DNA of 64,000 nt from contig JAHUUI010000002.1 in NCBI GenBank assembly GCA_019218315.1, positions 372,001 through 436,000 of the forward strand. Reading direction: 5' to 3'. Shown here in pieces: positions 1 through 9,205 of this stretch. Position numbers and translations under genes: made by a program. Every line of letters begins with the position of its first letter. Within the stretch, counting starts at the first letter, position 1. The notes beneath the pieces are model-generated. The model was given only the letters and a program-made list of their open reading frames with translations, ran no database searches and was not told the DNA's origin. Origin of the DNA: Cardiobacteriaceae bacterium TAE3-ERU3 (GTDB lineage Bacteria; Pseudomonadota; Gammaproteobacteria; Cardiobacteriales; Cardiobacteriaceae).

Positions 1-804
1 CCCAATACCACCAGGAACAGGTGTAATAGCCCCAGCCACATCCTTCACAGATGCAAAATCCACATCGCCAACCAACTTGCGCTTATTGCCATCACTTCCG
101 ATGCGATTAATCCCGACATCAAGCACCACTGCACCAGGCTTGATCCATTCAGCCTTAACCATTTCCGGCTTGCCAACCGCAGCAACAACGATATCGGCCT
201 CACGGCATAAAGCCGGCAGATTATCACTACGTGAATGAGCTATTGTCACAGTTGCATTGGCTTTGAGTAATAATGCCGCCATTGGCTTACCAACGATATT
301 CGAGCGCCCGATAACGATGGCTTTTTTGCCAGACAAATCTCCAATGCGATCTTCCAGTAGCAGCGAACAACCAAGTGGTGTACACGGTACAGAAGCATCT
401 TGACCACTCCACAGCCTACCAATATTGACCGGATGAAATCCATCGACGTCTTTCTCTGGATTAATAGCATTCAATACGGCATCGCTATCAAGGTGATTTG
501 GTAATGGCAACTGAACAAGAATGCCATGAATGGCTGGATCAGCGTTGAGCGATTTGATTTTGGCCATTAAAGTCGTCTGATCCGTTGATGCTGGCAAGCG
601 GTGTTCTTCACTGTGAAACCCGGCCGCTTTGGCCTGCTTGCCTTTACTTGCGACATAGACTTCACTCGCAGGATCATCACCGACCAGTACTACAGCCAAC
701 CCTGGCTTTTTACCAGTTTTAGCATGCCAGTCGGCCGTGTCCTGAGTTACCTGATTACGAATTTTTTCAGCAAATGCCTTACCATCAATGATTTCAGCGC
801 TCAT
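1..804 (-). CDS. folD: FolD, methylenetetrahydrofolate dehydrogenase/cyclohydrolase (partial, 3' end off the window)
   Basis: The reverse strand is open from an ATG at 804 to base 1, giving 268 codons without a stop. The protein begins [18 protein letters not shown] and contains the substrate-site [14 protein letters not shown] segment with its catalytic Lys, the [10 protein letters not shown] motif, [10 protein letters not shown], the NADP-binding [11 protein letters not shown] loop and, at the window edge, the PVPGGIG motif. These are diagnostic of the bifunctional cytosolic enzyme interconverting 5,10-methylene-, methenyl- and 10-formyl-THF. E. coli FolD has 288 residues, so about 20 are missing beyond the left edge. 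A GGAG-type ribosome site precedes the start. No frameshift is seen. Confidence 0.95.
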   Translation of the reverse strand, partial: MSAEIIDGKAFAEKIRNQVTQDTADWHAKTGKKPGLAVVLVGDDPASEVYVASKGKQAKAAGFHSEEHRLPASTDQTTLMAKIKSLNADPAIHGILVQLPLPNHLDSDAVLNAINPEKDVDGFHPVNIGRLWSGQDASVPCTPLGCSLLLEDRIGDLSGKKAIVIGRSNIVGKPMAALLLKANATVTIAHSRSDNLPALCREADIVVAAVGKPEMVKAEWIKPGAVVLDVGINRIGSDGNKRKLVGDVDFASVKDVAGAITPVPGGIG

Positions 805-1000
805 CCACCTTCTCCAGTGCAAAACGAATTCCCGATGCCATAGCTTAGAAGCTTATCACCATATCTAGGCATCACATCAAGCCATAACGATAAGATTGTA
901 TCGTAACAGCCGTTATTTTTGTTCTGTATATTGAGTCAAAAGTCACGTGATACGAACTGCTTTTTCATAGTGAAAGCCTTGGTTGTTCAGACACGCTTAT

Positions 1001-1030
1001 GCCTTAATCACCACACTTGCCGATTAAGGC
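1001..1030 (-). terminator. Hairpin at the argC 3' end
   Basis: A perfect 9-bp inverted repeat (GCCTTAATC / GATTAAGGC, 12-base loop) overlaps the argC stop codon. No T-run follows on the minus strand, so it is either a weak terminator or an RNA 3'-end stabiliser. Confidence 0.4.
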
Positions 1031-2064
1031 AGGTGCGCAACTTCCAGCAAGCCAGCCGTCTCATCACAACCAAACATCAAGTTCATTGACTGTACGGCTT
1101 GCCCAGCTGCGCCTTTGATCAAGTTATCCTCAACCACAGATATAATTGCAGTACGCTGATCGACCGAACGGTGCACGCCAATCTGTACGCAATTCGTGCC
1201 GCGCACATGGCGCGTTTGCGGATGGGCACCTGAGTCAAGCACACGCACAAATGGCTCATCTGCATAAGCGGCTTTGAAGCATTCGTAAATATCAGCCTCA
1301 ACATCAGCCAAAGGTGCATAAAGCGTCGCTTCAATACCGCGAATCATCGGCAATAAATGCGGTACGAATGTGCAATACACCTCCTGACCAGCAATATCCG
1401 ACAAACCTTGCTCTATTTCTGGCTGATGGCGGTGACCAGACGCCGCATAGGCTTTAAAATTACCTTCCATTTCGGCAAAAAGGTTATCTACTTTTGCGCC
1501 ACGCCCTGCGCCTGAAATACCGGACTTAACATCAGCAATCAATTGATCACCGCGAACCAAGCCAGCTTCAAGCAGTGGTTTAAAGCCAAGCTGCACAGCA
1601 GTTGGATAACAGCCCGGGTTGGCAATCAATCTCGCAGATTTAATCTCCTCACGATACAACTCCGGCAAGCCATAAACAGCTTCTTTGAGCAAATCTTGTG
1701 CTGTGTGCTCAATGCCATACCATTGCGTAAAAACAGCAGCGTCTTTTAAGCGGAAATCACCAGAAAAATCAATCACACGGACACCAGCATCAATCAATGC
1801 TGGTGCTTCTCGCATACACACACCATGCGGTGTCGCAAAAAATACGACGTCACAAGCAGTTAAATCCGTCTGTTCTGGTGCACTAAATTCTAGTGCACAC
1901 ACATCGTATAAATGCTCAAAAACCGATGAGACTGGTTGCCCAGCATACTGCCGCGAAGTGACGCCAATAATTTCTGCTTGTGGATGGGCGCTGATTAAGC
2001 GCAATAACTCAGCGCCAGTGTAGCCACTGGCGCCGACGATACCTACTTTGATTGGATTAGCCAT
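1024..2064 (-). CDS. argC: ArgC, N-acetyl-gamma-glutamyl-phosphate reductase
   Basis: 346 aa, the usual length for the type 1 enzyme, which reduces N-acetylglutamyl phosphate to the semialdehyde with NADPH in arginine synthesis. The N-terminus carries the Rossmann motif GIVGASGYTG (residues 8-17). The catalytic Cys lies in NPGCYPT (Cys152) and the catalytic His region is SGHRHQPE near residue 215. The start overlaps the 3' end of the upstream HIT gene by 8 bases, so the two are probably cotranscribed. No other arg genes are nearby. Confidence 0.95.
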   Translation of the reverse strand: MANPIKVGIVGASGYTGAELLRLISAHPQAEIIGVTSRQYAGQPVSSVFEHLYDVCALEFSAPEQTDLTACDVVFFATPHGVCMREAPALIDAGVRVIDFSGDFRLKDAAVFTQWYGIEHTAQDLLKEAVYGLPELYREEIKSARLIANPGCYPTAVQLGFKPLLEAGLVRGDQLIADVKSGISGAGRGAKVDNLFAEMEGNFKAYAASGHRHQPEIEQGLSDIAGQEVYCTFVPHLLPMIRGIEATLYAPLADVEADIYECFKAAYADEPFVRVLDSGAHPQTRHVRGTNCVQIGVHRSVDQRTAIISVVEDNLIKGAAGQAVQSMNLMFGCDETAGLLEVAHLP

Positions 2065-2467
2065 TCAAAGCATCCTGAATCAATTTGGCAGTCTCTTTCA
2101 GCTGCTCCATAGCCACAGACTTATCACCATGGCTACCGAGCTGCTCACCTTCCCATACTGGAATCAAATGCATGTGGTAATGAGCAACTGTTTGCCCAGC
2201 CGCCGCCCCATTAAACTGCATTACTTTAATTCCATCCGGATTTAAAGCTTTACGCAGTGCATTAGCTAATCGCTGACTAAACAGCATAATTGCTGATAAA
2301 TCTTCAGGATCTACATCATAGATATCAGGACTGGCTTTTTTGGGAATGATTAACGTATGGCCTTTGGATTGCGGAAAAGCATCCATAAACACATAAATAC
2401 GCTCATCTTCATAGACTTTAGCACTGGGTAACTCACCAGAAAGTAGTTTATCAAATACGGTAGCCAT
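2057..2467 (-). CDS. HIT-family nucleotide hydrolase/transferase
   Basis: 136 aa with the histidine triad HYHMH at residues 96-100 near the C-terminus, as in Fhit/Hint-like phosphoramidase or dinucleotide hydrolases. Supporting segments are the DAFPQSKGHTLIIPK strand and the conserved Asn of MQFNGAAAGQ. Bacterial members usually cleave purine-nucleoside phosphoramidates or diadenosine polyphosphates; the substrate here cannot be told. It is translationally coupled to argC by an 8-base overlap. Confidence 0.88.
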   Translation of the reverse strand: MATVFDKLLSGELPSAKVYEDERIYVFMDAFPQSKGHTLIIPKKASPDIYDVDPEDLSAIMLFSQRLANALRKALNPDGIKVMQFNGAAAGQTVAHYHMHLIPVWEGEQLGSHGDKSVAMEQLKETAKLIQDALNG

Positions 2468-2509
2468 TATTCCCCCTCAAGTTACCTAATAATTGAAGCT
2501 GGATATGAA

Positions 2510-2818
2510 TTATCCGATCAGTAAATCTTCTTTATCTCCACCATTTGCAATATGGTCTTTCATCCAATCAGGCTGACGACCATATCCACTCCAAGTGTTA
2601 TTCGGGTCTTGAGGATCGCGATATTTTGCAGGCTTAGCTGGCTTAGTACCCTTTTTACTTCCTGCAATATCAACTTCTTGAGTCAGTCTGGCGGCTTGCT
2701 TTTGCGCTTCAGCCAAAATTGCTTTGGCACGTTCTTTTCTTGTTTTATCGATAAAACGCAGCAGCGCTTCAAATTCATCAAAAGACAGTGATTCTATTTT
2801 TTCGTAAAGATTTTGCAT
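2510..2818 (-). CDS. H-NS-like nucleoid-associated protein
   Basis: 102 aa. The N-terminal half is helical and charged (an oligomerisation coiled coil, about residues 1-50). The C-terminal half carries the H-NS DNA-binding core: KYRDPQDPNNTWSGYGRQP, where the Gly-Arg-Gln-Pro loop is the AT-hook-like minor-groove reader. It is shorter than E. coli H-NS (137 aa), matching the short BpH3/XrvA/HvrA-type members. Expected role: silencing of AT-rich DNA. It is followed by the HIT-argC pair 43 bases downstream. Confidence 0.85.
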   Translation of the reverse strand: MQNLYEKIESLSFDEFEALLRFIDKTRKERAKAILAEAQKQAARLTQEVDIAGSKKGTKPAKPAKYRDPQDPNNTWSGYGRQPDWMKDHIANGGDKEDLLIG

Positions 2819-2990
2819 ACTTAGTTAGTCTCCAAAGTTGTTTTTGTAAAAATCGTATTTATTATAATACCGCACTAATCATAAAGTAAGTTATCTGGAA
2901 TATTTAAATAATGACATATTATTTTTGACAACCGCTGTAATCAAGAAATGCAAGCTTCTCCAAATACCGACTTAACCAATGCATAAATAT

Positions 2991-3021
2991 AAAAGGATAG
3001 ATTGAAGCAATCTATCCTTTT
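2991..3021. terminator. Perfect hairpin with A/T flanks downstream of the L,D-transpeptidase
   Basis: Inverted repeat AAAAGGATAGATT / AATCTATCCTTTT (13 bp, 5-base loop GAAGC), with T-runs usable on both strands. It lies between the stop of the L,D-transpeptidase gene (3118) and the H-NS gene start (2818) and so ends the minus-strand transcript. I see no gene elsewhere in this 300-base gap. Confidence 0.8.
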
Positions 3022-3117
3022 ATATTTAATGCTATTAAATCAAGTATATTTGTATCTTATAAATTGAAAAGCCTGAATACACAATTTACCCAGTTTCTTT
3101 TACAACAGGTTACGGTA

Positions 3118-4035
3118 TCAAATTCCGGCTTGTGTGGCGACTTCAACAGGCATACCGCTGGCTTCTTCAACCACAGTGCGAATTAGCTCATCTGCAACAC
3201 TATATCCCTTGCCTTGCACCTGCTCACGTACACTTTGTTGTGCTTGCTGCAATGCTTCCTGTGGGCTGACGTTGTACTCTTCAAGTGGTGGGTGATACTC
3301 AAGATACACACTATCGCCAAACCAGCCGACTTTCATCGGTTGATTAATGATATTGACCTGAACACCTTTTGGCACCAACTTAAACAGTTCTTCAATGCCC
3401 TCAGGATAAAGCCGTACACAACCATGCGATACGCGCATGCCGACCCCCCATGGCTTATTCGTACCATGCAACAGATAGCTTGGGTTAGACAAACGCATGG
3501 CAAACAGACCTAGTGGATTATTCGGCCCAGCTTCAACTACGGCTGGTAGAGGGTCGCCTTGTGCGGCGTGCTCAGCACGAATAGAAGCTGGCGGCGTCCA
3601 TGTAGGGTTGGCACGTTTCTCAATAACGTGCTGAATACCCAAAGGTGTATCCCAATCTTCACGCCCGATCCCGACGGCATAAACATAGACTACCGGTTCA
3701 TTTTCCGGGTAGTAATACAGGCGCATTTCCGGCAGATTAAGCACAATACCTTTTCGCGGGGCATCAGGCAAAATATAGCGCGACGGAATCAATACTTGCG
3801 TACCGGCACCAGGATACCAAACATCAACACCAGGATTAGCACGCTCCATTGCTTCAAACCCAATACCGAATTCCCGACCAATATCCGGTAGCGTATCGGC
3901 ATCTCGTGCTTCGACAACACGCACTTTACCGACAACATTGACCCCGGGTGGTGGTAACGTCACTTTCTCGGCCAACGCAGCACCACTTACTGCTGCCAGA
4001 CCTGCAATTGTCAAAATCTTGTGCCAAAAATGCAT
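3118..4035 (-). CDS. L,D-transpeptidase (YkuD/ErfK family)
   Basis: 305 aa from the ATG at 4035, chosen because an AGGAAA ribosome site lies just upstream and it begins the signal peptide MHFWHKILTIAGLAAVSGAALA. The longer open frame up to 4077 lacks such a site. A LysM-like segment (about residues 35-80) is followed by the YkuD domain with the catalytic signature HGTNKPWGVGMRVSHGCVRLYP split around His and SHGCVR, where Cys is the nucleophile. Family role: periplasmic 3-3 peptidoglycan crosslinks or attachment of Braun-type lipoprotein; which one is not determined. Confidence 0.9.
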   Translation of the reverse strand: MHFWHKILTIAGLAAVSGAALAEKVTLPPPGVNVVGKVRVVEARDADTLPDIGREFGIGFEAMERANPGVDVWYPGAGTQVLIPSRYILPDAPRKGIVLNLPEMRLYYYPENEPVVYVYAVGIGREDWDTPLGIQHVIEKRANPTWTPPASIRAEHAAQGDPLPAVVEAGPNNPLGLFAMRLSNPSYLLHGTNKPWGVGMRVSHGCVRLYPEGIEELFKLVPKGVQVNIINQPMKVGWFGDSVYLEYHPPLEEYNVSPQEALQQAQQSVREQVQGKGYSVADELIRTVVEEASGMPVEVATQAGI

Positions 4036-4287
4036 AAATTTTTCCTGTAATCTTAGACGGAAATAGAAACGGAGCATTATATAGCACCAGCATCTTCTTT
4101 TGTCATAATGAAAAGTCAGAAATCATACTAAGCAATAGTTGCCAAATCGCTTTTACATTACGCTCGTTCAAAGCCATCACTTATTACGAAGCCAAGTAAA
4201 AGATCTTTACTCCGAAAATAGCGAAGAAATTATATCAAGCGTCTAAATATTCAGGTATTCAATGATTACGGACAATATGCAGCAAAA

Positions 4288-4311
4288 AGCCTCCGGTAAT
4301 TACCGGAGGCT
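4288..4311 (-). terminator. Rho-independent terminator of prfB-lysS
   Basis: A perfect palindrome (AGCCTCCGGTAA and its complement) is followed on the minus strand by TTTTT, 27 bases after the lysS stop codon. Confidence 0.9.
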
Positions 4312-4338
4312 CAAGTTTATACTTAACGGTAGTATTTA

Positions 4339-5847
4339 TTATTCAGGTCGCATATGCGGGAACAGCAGAACGTCGCGAATTGACGGGCTATCCGTCAACA
4401 GCATGACCAGACGGTCAATCCCGATACCTTCACCAGCTGTCGGAGGCATACCGTATTCCAGTGCACGAATGTAGTCAGCATCGTAGTGCATTGCTTCATC
4501 ATCCCCTGCATCTTTCGCAGCAACTTGCGCGCGGAAACGCTCAGCTTGATCTTCGGCATCATTTAACTCCGAGAAGCCATTGGCCATTTCACGGCCACCA
4601 ATAAATAGCTCAAAGCGGTCAGTTAGCGCCGGGTTTTCATCATTACGGCGAGACAGTGGCGAGACTTCCCATGGATACGCCGTGATAAAGGTTGGCTGAA
4701 TCAGTAAGTGCTCAACTGCTTCTTCAAAGAGCATGGTTTGCAAATTACCGAGGGCATCATCTGCGCTGGTCTTTTGCTTGTACTCGCTATTGAGCAAAGC
4801 CGACAGTGCCGCTGCATCATTGACAACATCAGCATGCTGTGGCGCATATTTTGCAATGGCATCAGTCATGGTCAAGCGATCAAATGGCTGCGAAAAATCA
4901 ATATCTTGACCTTGATAAGTCAGTTTACTGCTACCCAGTACGCTTTCGCTCAAACCACGCAACAGAACTTCCGTCAAATCCATCAAGTCATTGTAATCCG
5001 CGTATGCCTGGTAAAACTCAAGCATGGTGAATTCAGGGTTGTGACGGGTTGATACGCCTTCATTGCGGAAGCTACGGTTGATTTCAAACACGCGTTCAAA
5101 ACCACCAACCACCAGTCGCTTCAAATATAACTCTGGGGCAATACGCAGGAATAGCGGCATATCCAACGCGTTGTGGTGCGTAGCAAATGGCTTCGCAGTT
5201 GCGCCACCCGGGATTGGGTGCATCATTGGTGTCTCTACTTCCATGAAGTTGTGGTCTTCAAAGAAATGACGGATATGACGCAATACCTGCACGCGGGTTT
5301 TAAACACGTCGCGGCTTTCTTTATTCATGATCAGATCAACATATCTCTGACGATAGCGCGTTTCCTGATCAGATAAGCCGTGGAATTTTTCTGGTAACGG
5401 ACGCAGTGATTTAGTCAGCAATTCAATCTCGCTGGCATGAACGGTCAATTCACCAGTACGGGTGCGAAACAGCTTGCCTTTAATGCTGATAATGTCGCCA
5501 ACGTCCCACTTTTTAAACTGCGCATACACGCCTTCAGGCAGATCATCACGGGCAATATATGCTTGCATACGCTCACCGCTACCATCCTGAATTTGCGCGA
5601 AACTTGCCTTACCCATGACGCGCTTACCCATCATGCGTCCGGCAAGTAAAAATTCACCGGCCGCCTCAAGTGCTTCAGCGTCTTCAACCTCACCATATTG
5701 CTGATGAACATCGGCAGCATTATGTGTTGGGCGGGTATGATTCGGAAATGCCACGGCCTGAGTTTCACGAATGGTGTTGAGCTTCTGACGGCGCTCAGCG
5801 ATCAGCTTATTTTCATCAAGTTGTGGAGAATTTTGTTCACTCATCAT
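4339..5847 (-). CDS. lysS: LysS, class II lysyl-tRNA synthetase
   Basis: 502 aa (E. coli LysS 505). The N-terminal OB-fold anticodon-binding domain occupies about residues 50-165 ([15 protein letters not shown]). The class II core shows motif 2, [20 protein letters not shown], and motif 3, [11 protein letters not shown], followed by the family-typical RDVLLFP. It charges tRNA-Lys in the cytosol. It lies 118 bases downstream of prfB in the same orientation, the same pairing as in E. coli, and ends in a strong terminator. Either of the first two Met codons could start it. I saw no lysine riboswitch upstream. Confidence 0.97.
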   Translation of the reverse strand: MMSEQNSPQLDENKLIAERRQKLNTIRETQAVAFPNHTRPTHNAADVHQQYGEVEDAEALEAAGEFLLAGRMMGKRVMGKASFAQIQDGSGERMQAYIARDDLPEGVYAQFKKWDVGDIISIKGKLFRTRTGELTVHASEIELLTKSLRPLPEKFHGLSDQETRYRQRYVDLIMNKESRDVFKTRVQVLRHIRHFFEDHNFMEVETPMMHPIPGGATAKPFATHHNALDMPLFLRIAPELYLKRLVVGGFERVFEINRSFRNEGVSTRHNPEFTMLEFYQAYADYNDLMDLTEVLLRGLSESVLGSSKLTYQGQDIDFSQPFDRLTMTDAIAKYAPQHADVVNDAAALSALLNSEYKQKTSADDALGNLQTMLFEEAVEHLLIQPTFITAYPWEVSPLSRRNDENPALTDRFELFIGGREMANGFSELNDAEDQAERFRAQVAAKDAGDDEAMHYDADYIRALEYGMPPTAGEGIGIDRLVMLLTDSPSIRDVLLFPHMRPE

Positions 5848-5965
5848 TGTTCCTTTAATTTGCCGGTATGTCGGTTAGTTTTCTACCAATATAAATTTTT
5901 GCCGGCGAAAGTTATGTCTGTCTATCATTGCTTTGTATCAATTAAGCAACTTAATAAAGCAAATC

Positions 5966-7067
5966 TTATACCTCAACGCCCTGCTTGAGACTTTCCTGAA
6001 TAAACGGATCAAGGTCGCCATCAAGTACAGCCTGAGTATTGCTGGTTTCATAACCCGTACGCAAATCTTTAATCCGCTGCGAATCAAGAACATACGAACG
6101 GATTTGACTACCCCAGCCAATGTCGGACTTGGTATCCTCAAGAGCCTGACTCTCGGCACTGCGCTTTTGCATCTCAAGCTCATAAAGCTTGGCGCGCAGC
6201 TGCTTCATACAGGTATCTTTGTTTTGGTGCTGTGATCGGCTGTTTTGCGATTGCACAACGATACCCGTCGGGTTATGCGTAATACGTACCGCAGACTCAG
6301 TACGGTTAACGTGCTGACCACCTGCGCCGGATGCACGATAAACGTCGATCCGCAGATCAGCCGGATTGATTTCAATATCAACATTGTCATCAATTTCTGG
6401 TGACACGAACACAGCAGCAAAAGAGGTATGACGACGGTTACCACTATCAAATGGTGACTTGCGCACCAGACGGTGCACACCAATTTCAGTACGCAACCAA
6501 CCGAATGCATATTCACCGGTGAATTGAATAGTTGCAGACTTGATACCCGCGACTTCTCCCGGCGACTCTTCGATCAGCTCAGTCTTAAAGCCTTTAGCCT
6601 CACCCCAGCGCAGATACATACGCAGCAGCATTGAAGCCCAATCTTGCGCTTCCGTACCACCTGATCCAGCCTGAATATCAAGGAAGGCATTATTGATATC
6701 GAGCTCACCGGAAAACATACGGCGGAATTCATAATCTTCGATCTGCTTTTCAAAGCGTGCCACGTCTTTTAATGCAGCTTCGACGGTTTCTTCGTCATCT
6801 TCCATCTCAGCCAGCTCGATCAACTCGCGGCTGTCGCCCAATCCTTGCTTGAGGGTATCAAGCCCGTTAACAACACCCTCAAGGCTCAGGCGTTCTTGGT
6901 TAAGCTTGGCTGCAAAATCAGGATCATCCCATACAGATGGCTGTTCGAGTTCACGATTAACCTCATCGAGGCGCTCGGATTTTAAGTCGTAGTCAAAGAT
7001 ACCCCCTAAGCGCCGCTTCGCGCTTAAGCAGGTCATCAATACGCTCGTAAGTGCTGTTTAATTCCAT
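5966..7067 (-). CDS. prfB: PrfB, peptide chain release factor 2, with programmed +1 frameshift
   Basis: The gene starts at the ATG at 7067 in a 24-codon zero frame ([20 protein letters not shown] then RGYL) that ends at TGA (6995-6993). The rest is in the +1 frame. The junction CTTAGGGGGTATCTTTGAC is the E. coli RF2 autoregulatory site: an internal AGGGGG Shine-Dalgarno, then CUU-UGA-C. After the shift the protein continues [19 protein letters not shown], with the SPF anticodon-like tripeptide (RKSPFDSG) and the GGQ peptidyl-hydrolysis motif (SGAGGQHVN). RF2 reads UGA and UAA. Low RF2 favours the shift, giving autoregulation. The total of about 366 residues matches the family. Confidence 0.96.
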
Positions 7068-7169
7068 AAATCCCGTCCGGGCAAAAGCCCGCTATTATAA
7101 GAAATTTCGCGTAGAAAATGTAGCGGCTGGCTAATACTTTGGCAATACCAACGTTAATCGCAAATTTGG

Positions 7170-7868
7170 TTAGCTGTAATCGCGTGCGCCAAATATGGCG
7201 CTTCCTACCCGCACCATCGTTGAGCCTTCAGCGATTGCCAATGCCATATCACCACTCATACCCATCGACAGTTCAGCGAAGTCGCTTTTATCACCAAAGT
7301 GCTGCCGGGCTTGCTGCTGAATTTGGCGCAGTAAACGAAAACAAGCACGAATCTGCGCTTCATCATCAGTATTTGCACCGATCGTCATTAATCCGCGAAT
7401 GTGGATACGATCGCAGGAAAGCGTTTCTTCAATCAAGCTCAAAGCATCCTCCGGTGCCACACCAAATTTGGATGCTTCACCAGAAGTATTGACCTGAATT
7501 AAAGCGTTAATAGTGCGGTCTTCGAATTCCAAACGATCTTGGAGTTTGTGCGCAAGCTTGATTCGGTCTAACGATTGAATACAGCTCGCCAGCCCAATCA
7601 CATCTTTGACCTTGTTGGTTTGTAGATGTCCGATCATATGAGTTTCATGCGTGATATCAGCCAGTGCATCGTATTTGGCGTTAATTTCTTGCACTTTATT
7701 TTCGCCAATCAAGGTTTGCCCGGTGGCAAGTGCTTCGCGGATCATCTCAGCAGGCTTGGTTTTGGTCACCAGCATCAAGCGCACTTCACTGGGGTCACGC
7801 CCTGCTTGTGTACAAGCAGCCTCAATCTCGCTCAATACTTGCGCGACATTACGGGCAATGGCATTCAT
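7170..7868 (-). CDS. YggS/PLPBP pyridoxal-phosphate homeostasis protein
   Basis: About 233 aa from the ATG at 7868 (MNAIARNV), chosen because family members start here and a GGGAG site precedes it. The longer frame to 7979 would overlap most of the Zur C-terminus. Single TIM-barrel fold: the PLP-binding Lys lies in LMLVTKTKP, followed by GENKVQE, HMIGHLQTNK, IQVNTSGEASKFG and LSMGMSGD. All are hallmarks of the alanine-racemase-like PROSC/YggS group, which buffers free PLP and is not a racemase. It overlaps the upstream regulator gene by 20 bases. Confidence 0.93.
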   Translation of the reverse strand: MNAIARNVAQVLSEIEAACTQAGRDPSEVRLMLVTKTKPAEMIREALATGQTLIGENKVQEINAKYDALADITHETHMIGHLQTNKVKDVIGLASCIQSLDRIKLAHKLQDRLEFEDRTINALIQVNTSGEASKFGVAPEDALSLIEETLSCDRIHIRGLMTIGANTDDEAQIRACFRLLRQIQQQARQHFGDKSDFAELSMGMSGDMALAIAEGSTMVRVGSAIFGARDYS

Positions 7869-8334
7869 ATTCACAAGCTCCCCGACATTTTTGGCAACGC
7901 CCACTGAGCACAAACGGCTCGGGGCTGACGTCAAAACCGCGCTGATGGCAGTACTGCAACAGCATCCCAACTGGCTCATCTGCAGGCAACTCTTCAGTGT
8001 GGCCGCACTCGGTACAGTTGAGAATCACGCTGGTGTGCTCGTTAGCAAAATGATCACAAAATACGAAGCCGTTGAGCGACTCGGCACGGTGCAAAATGCC
8101 AACCTCGACCAAAAAATCAAGTGCACGATACACAGTAGGCGGCGCCGCATTACCGCGCAGACGCTGCAGATCATTGAGCAAGTCATATGCTTTGACCACA
8201 TCCGGATAGCCCAGAATCAGCTCCAGCACTTGACGGCGAGTTGGCGTCAGGCGTGCACCCGAACGCATGCAATGGCGCTCGGCAGCGGCCAAAATCGCAG
8301 CATTGTCTCGTTGTGTTTTTTGAGTTTTATTCAT
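7849..8334 (-). CDS. zur: Fur-family regulator, most likely Zur
   Basis: 161 aa. The N-terminal winged helix (residues 20-95) includes RLTPTRRQVLELI and PPTVYRALDFLVEVG. The C-terminal dimer/metal domain has FCDHFANEHTSV, the CTEC pair and a second CQKC pair, which bind structural zinc. The order and the NGFVFCDHF segment resemble Zur more than Fur or PerR. Zur represses zinc uptake genes through a TGTTATA-centred palindrome; such a palindrome is present at 34422-34442. It is divergent from the phosphoesterase cassette. Assignment as Zur rather than another Fur paralogue is from memory of motifs. Confidence 0.82.
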   Translation of the reverse strand: MNKTQKTQRDNAAILAAAERHCMRSGARLTPTRRQVLELILGYPDVVKAYDLLNDLQRLRGNAAPPTVYRALDFLVEVGILHRAESLNGFVFCDHFANEHTSVILNCTECGHTEELPADEPVGMLLQYCHQRGFDVSPEPFVLSGRCQKCRGACEYECHCP

Positions 8335-8365
8335 AGGGGAAATTCTACCACGACCAAATTAAAAT

Positions 8366-8399
8366 GCGTCATAAAACGGTAACATCAAATGCTTATGGT
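8366..8399 (+). promoter_or_regulatory. PHO box and -10 element upstream of the lipid-remodelling cassette
   Basis: GCGTCATAAAACGGTAAC (8366-8383) matches the enterobacterial PHO-box consensus CTGTCATAWAWCTGTMAY at 15 of 18 positions by hand count. A TATGGT -10-like hexamer starts at 8394, 10 bases after the box, the spacing normal for PhoB-activated promoters, where the box replaces the -35. The first gene starts 45 bases after the box. Confidence 0.6.
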
Positions 8400-8428
8400 G
8401 GCTACACGGGTCAACTCAGGAGGTCACT

Positions 8429-9205
8429 ATGCATTACCGTACGATTTGGATTTCCGACTGTCATCTCGGCACGCGCAGCGCACAATCGCATCTGCTGCTG
8501 GATTTTTTGCGCAATACCGAAAGCGACACATTATTTTTGGTTGGAGATATCGTCGACGGCTGGCAACTTAAAAAGCACTGGTACTGGCACCAGGAGCACA
8601 ATGATGTGATCCAGAAACTGTTGCGTAAAGCGCGCAAAGGTACGCGCGTTATTTACGTGCCCGGCAACCACGACGAAGCCGCACGGCAATACGTCAACCT
8701 CAACTTTGGCGGCGTTGAAATTCATCAGCAAAGCGAACATACCACAGCTGACGGCCGTCGCCTGCTGATCATGCACGGCGATGAATTTGACGGCGTGATG
8801 CAATACGCAAAATGGCTCGCACATCTTGGCGATACCCTCTATCAATGCGCACTGGGGCTCAACGCCTTGCTCAACAAAATCCGTCGCCGCTTTGGCAAGC
8901 CGTATTGGTCGCTGTCGCAATACCTCAAATACAAAGTCAAAAATGCCGTCAACTTCATCACCGAGTTTGAGCGGTTGATTGCCGGAGAGGCAAAAAAACG
9001 TGGCTTTGATGGGGTTGTGTGTGGCCATATTCACCACGCTGAAATGCGCACTATTGACGGGGTCGAATACTATAACTGTGGTGACTGGGTTGAAAGTATC
9101 ACTGCATTGGTCGAGCATCAAGATGGTCGTATGGAAATCATCTACTGGGCTGACGTCGTCGCCAGCTACATGGAAAACCCAATTCAGCGCAAAGCCAAAG
9201 CATGA
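8429..9205 (+). CDS. PlcP-type metallophosphoesterase (UDP-2,3-diacylglucosamine diphosphatase family)
   Basis: 258 aa calcineurin-like phosphoesterase. Metal motifs in order: ISDCHLG (residues 8-14), VGDIVDGW, PGNHDE, MHGDEFD, CGHIHHAE, then YYNCGDWVES. It belongs to the LpxH superfamily, but has GNHDE where LpxH has GNRDF, plus the long insertion YWSLSQYLKYKVKNAV, which fits the PlcP/COG2908 branch. Rhizobial and marine PlcP strip head groups from phospholipids during phosphate limitation. The next gene overlaps by 4 bases. A strong AGGAGG site precedes the ATG. A role as a second LpxH cannot be excluded. Confidence 0.8.
   Translation: MHYRTIWISDCHLGTRSAQSHLLLDFLRNTESDTLFLVGDIVDGWQLKKHWYWHQEHNDVIQKLLRKARKGTRVIYVPGNHDEAARQYVNLNFGGVEIHQQSEHTTADGRRLLIMHGDEFDGVMQYAKWLAHLGDTLYQCALGLNALLNKIRRRFGKPYWSLSQYLKYKVKNAVNFITEFERLIAGEAKKRGFDGVVCGHIHHAEMRTIDGVEYYNCGDWVESITALVEHQDGRMEIIYWADVVASYMENPIQRKAKA

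Noticed and set aside
7651-8382. Plus-strand ORF of 243 codons across the YggS and Zur genes
   Set aside because: It lies opposite two clear genes and its translation has no family features.
8429-9205. Metallophosphoesterase considered as the housekeeping LpxH
   Set aside because: It has GNHDE rather than GNRDF and an extra internal segment, and sits with a glycosyltransferase; not fully excluded.
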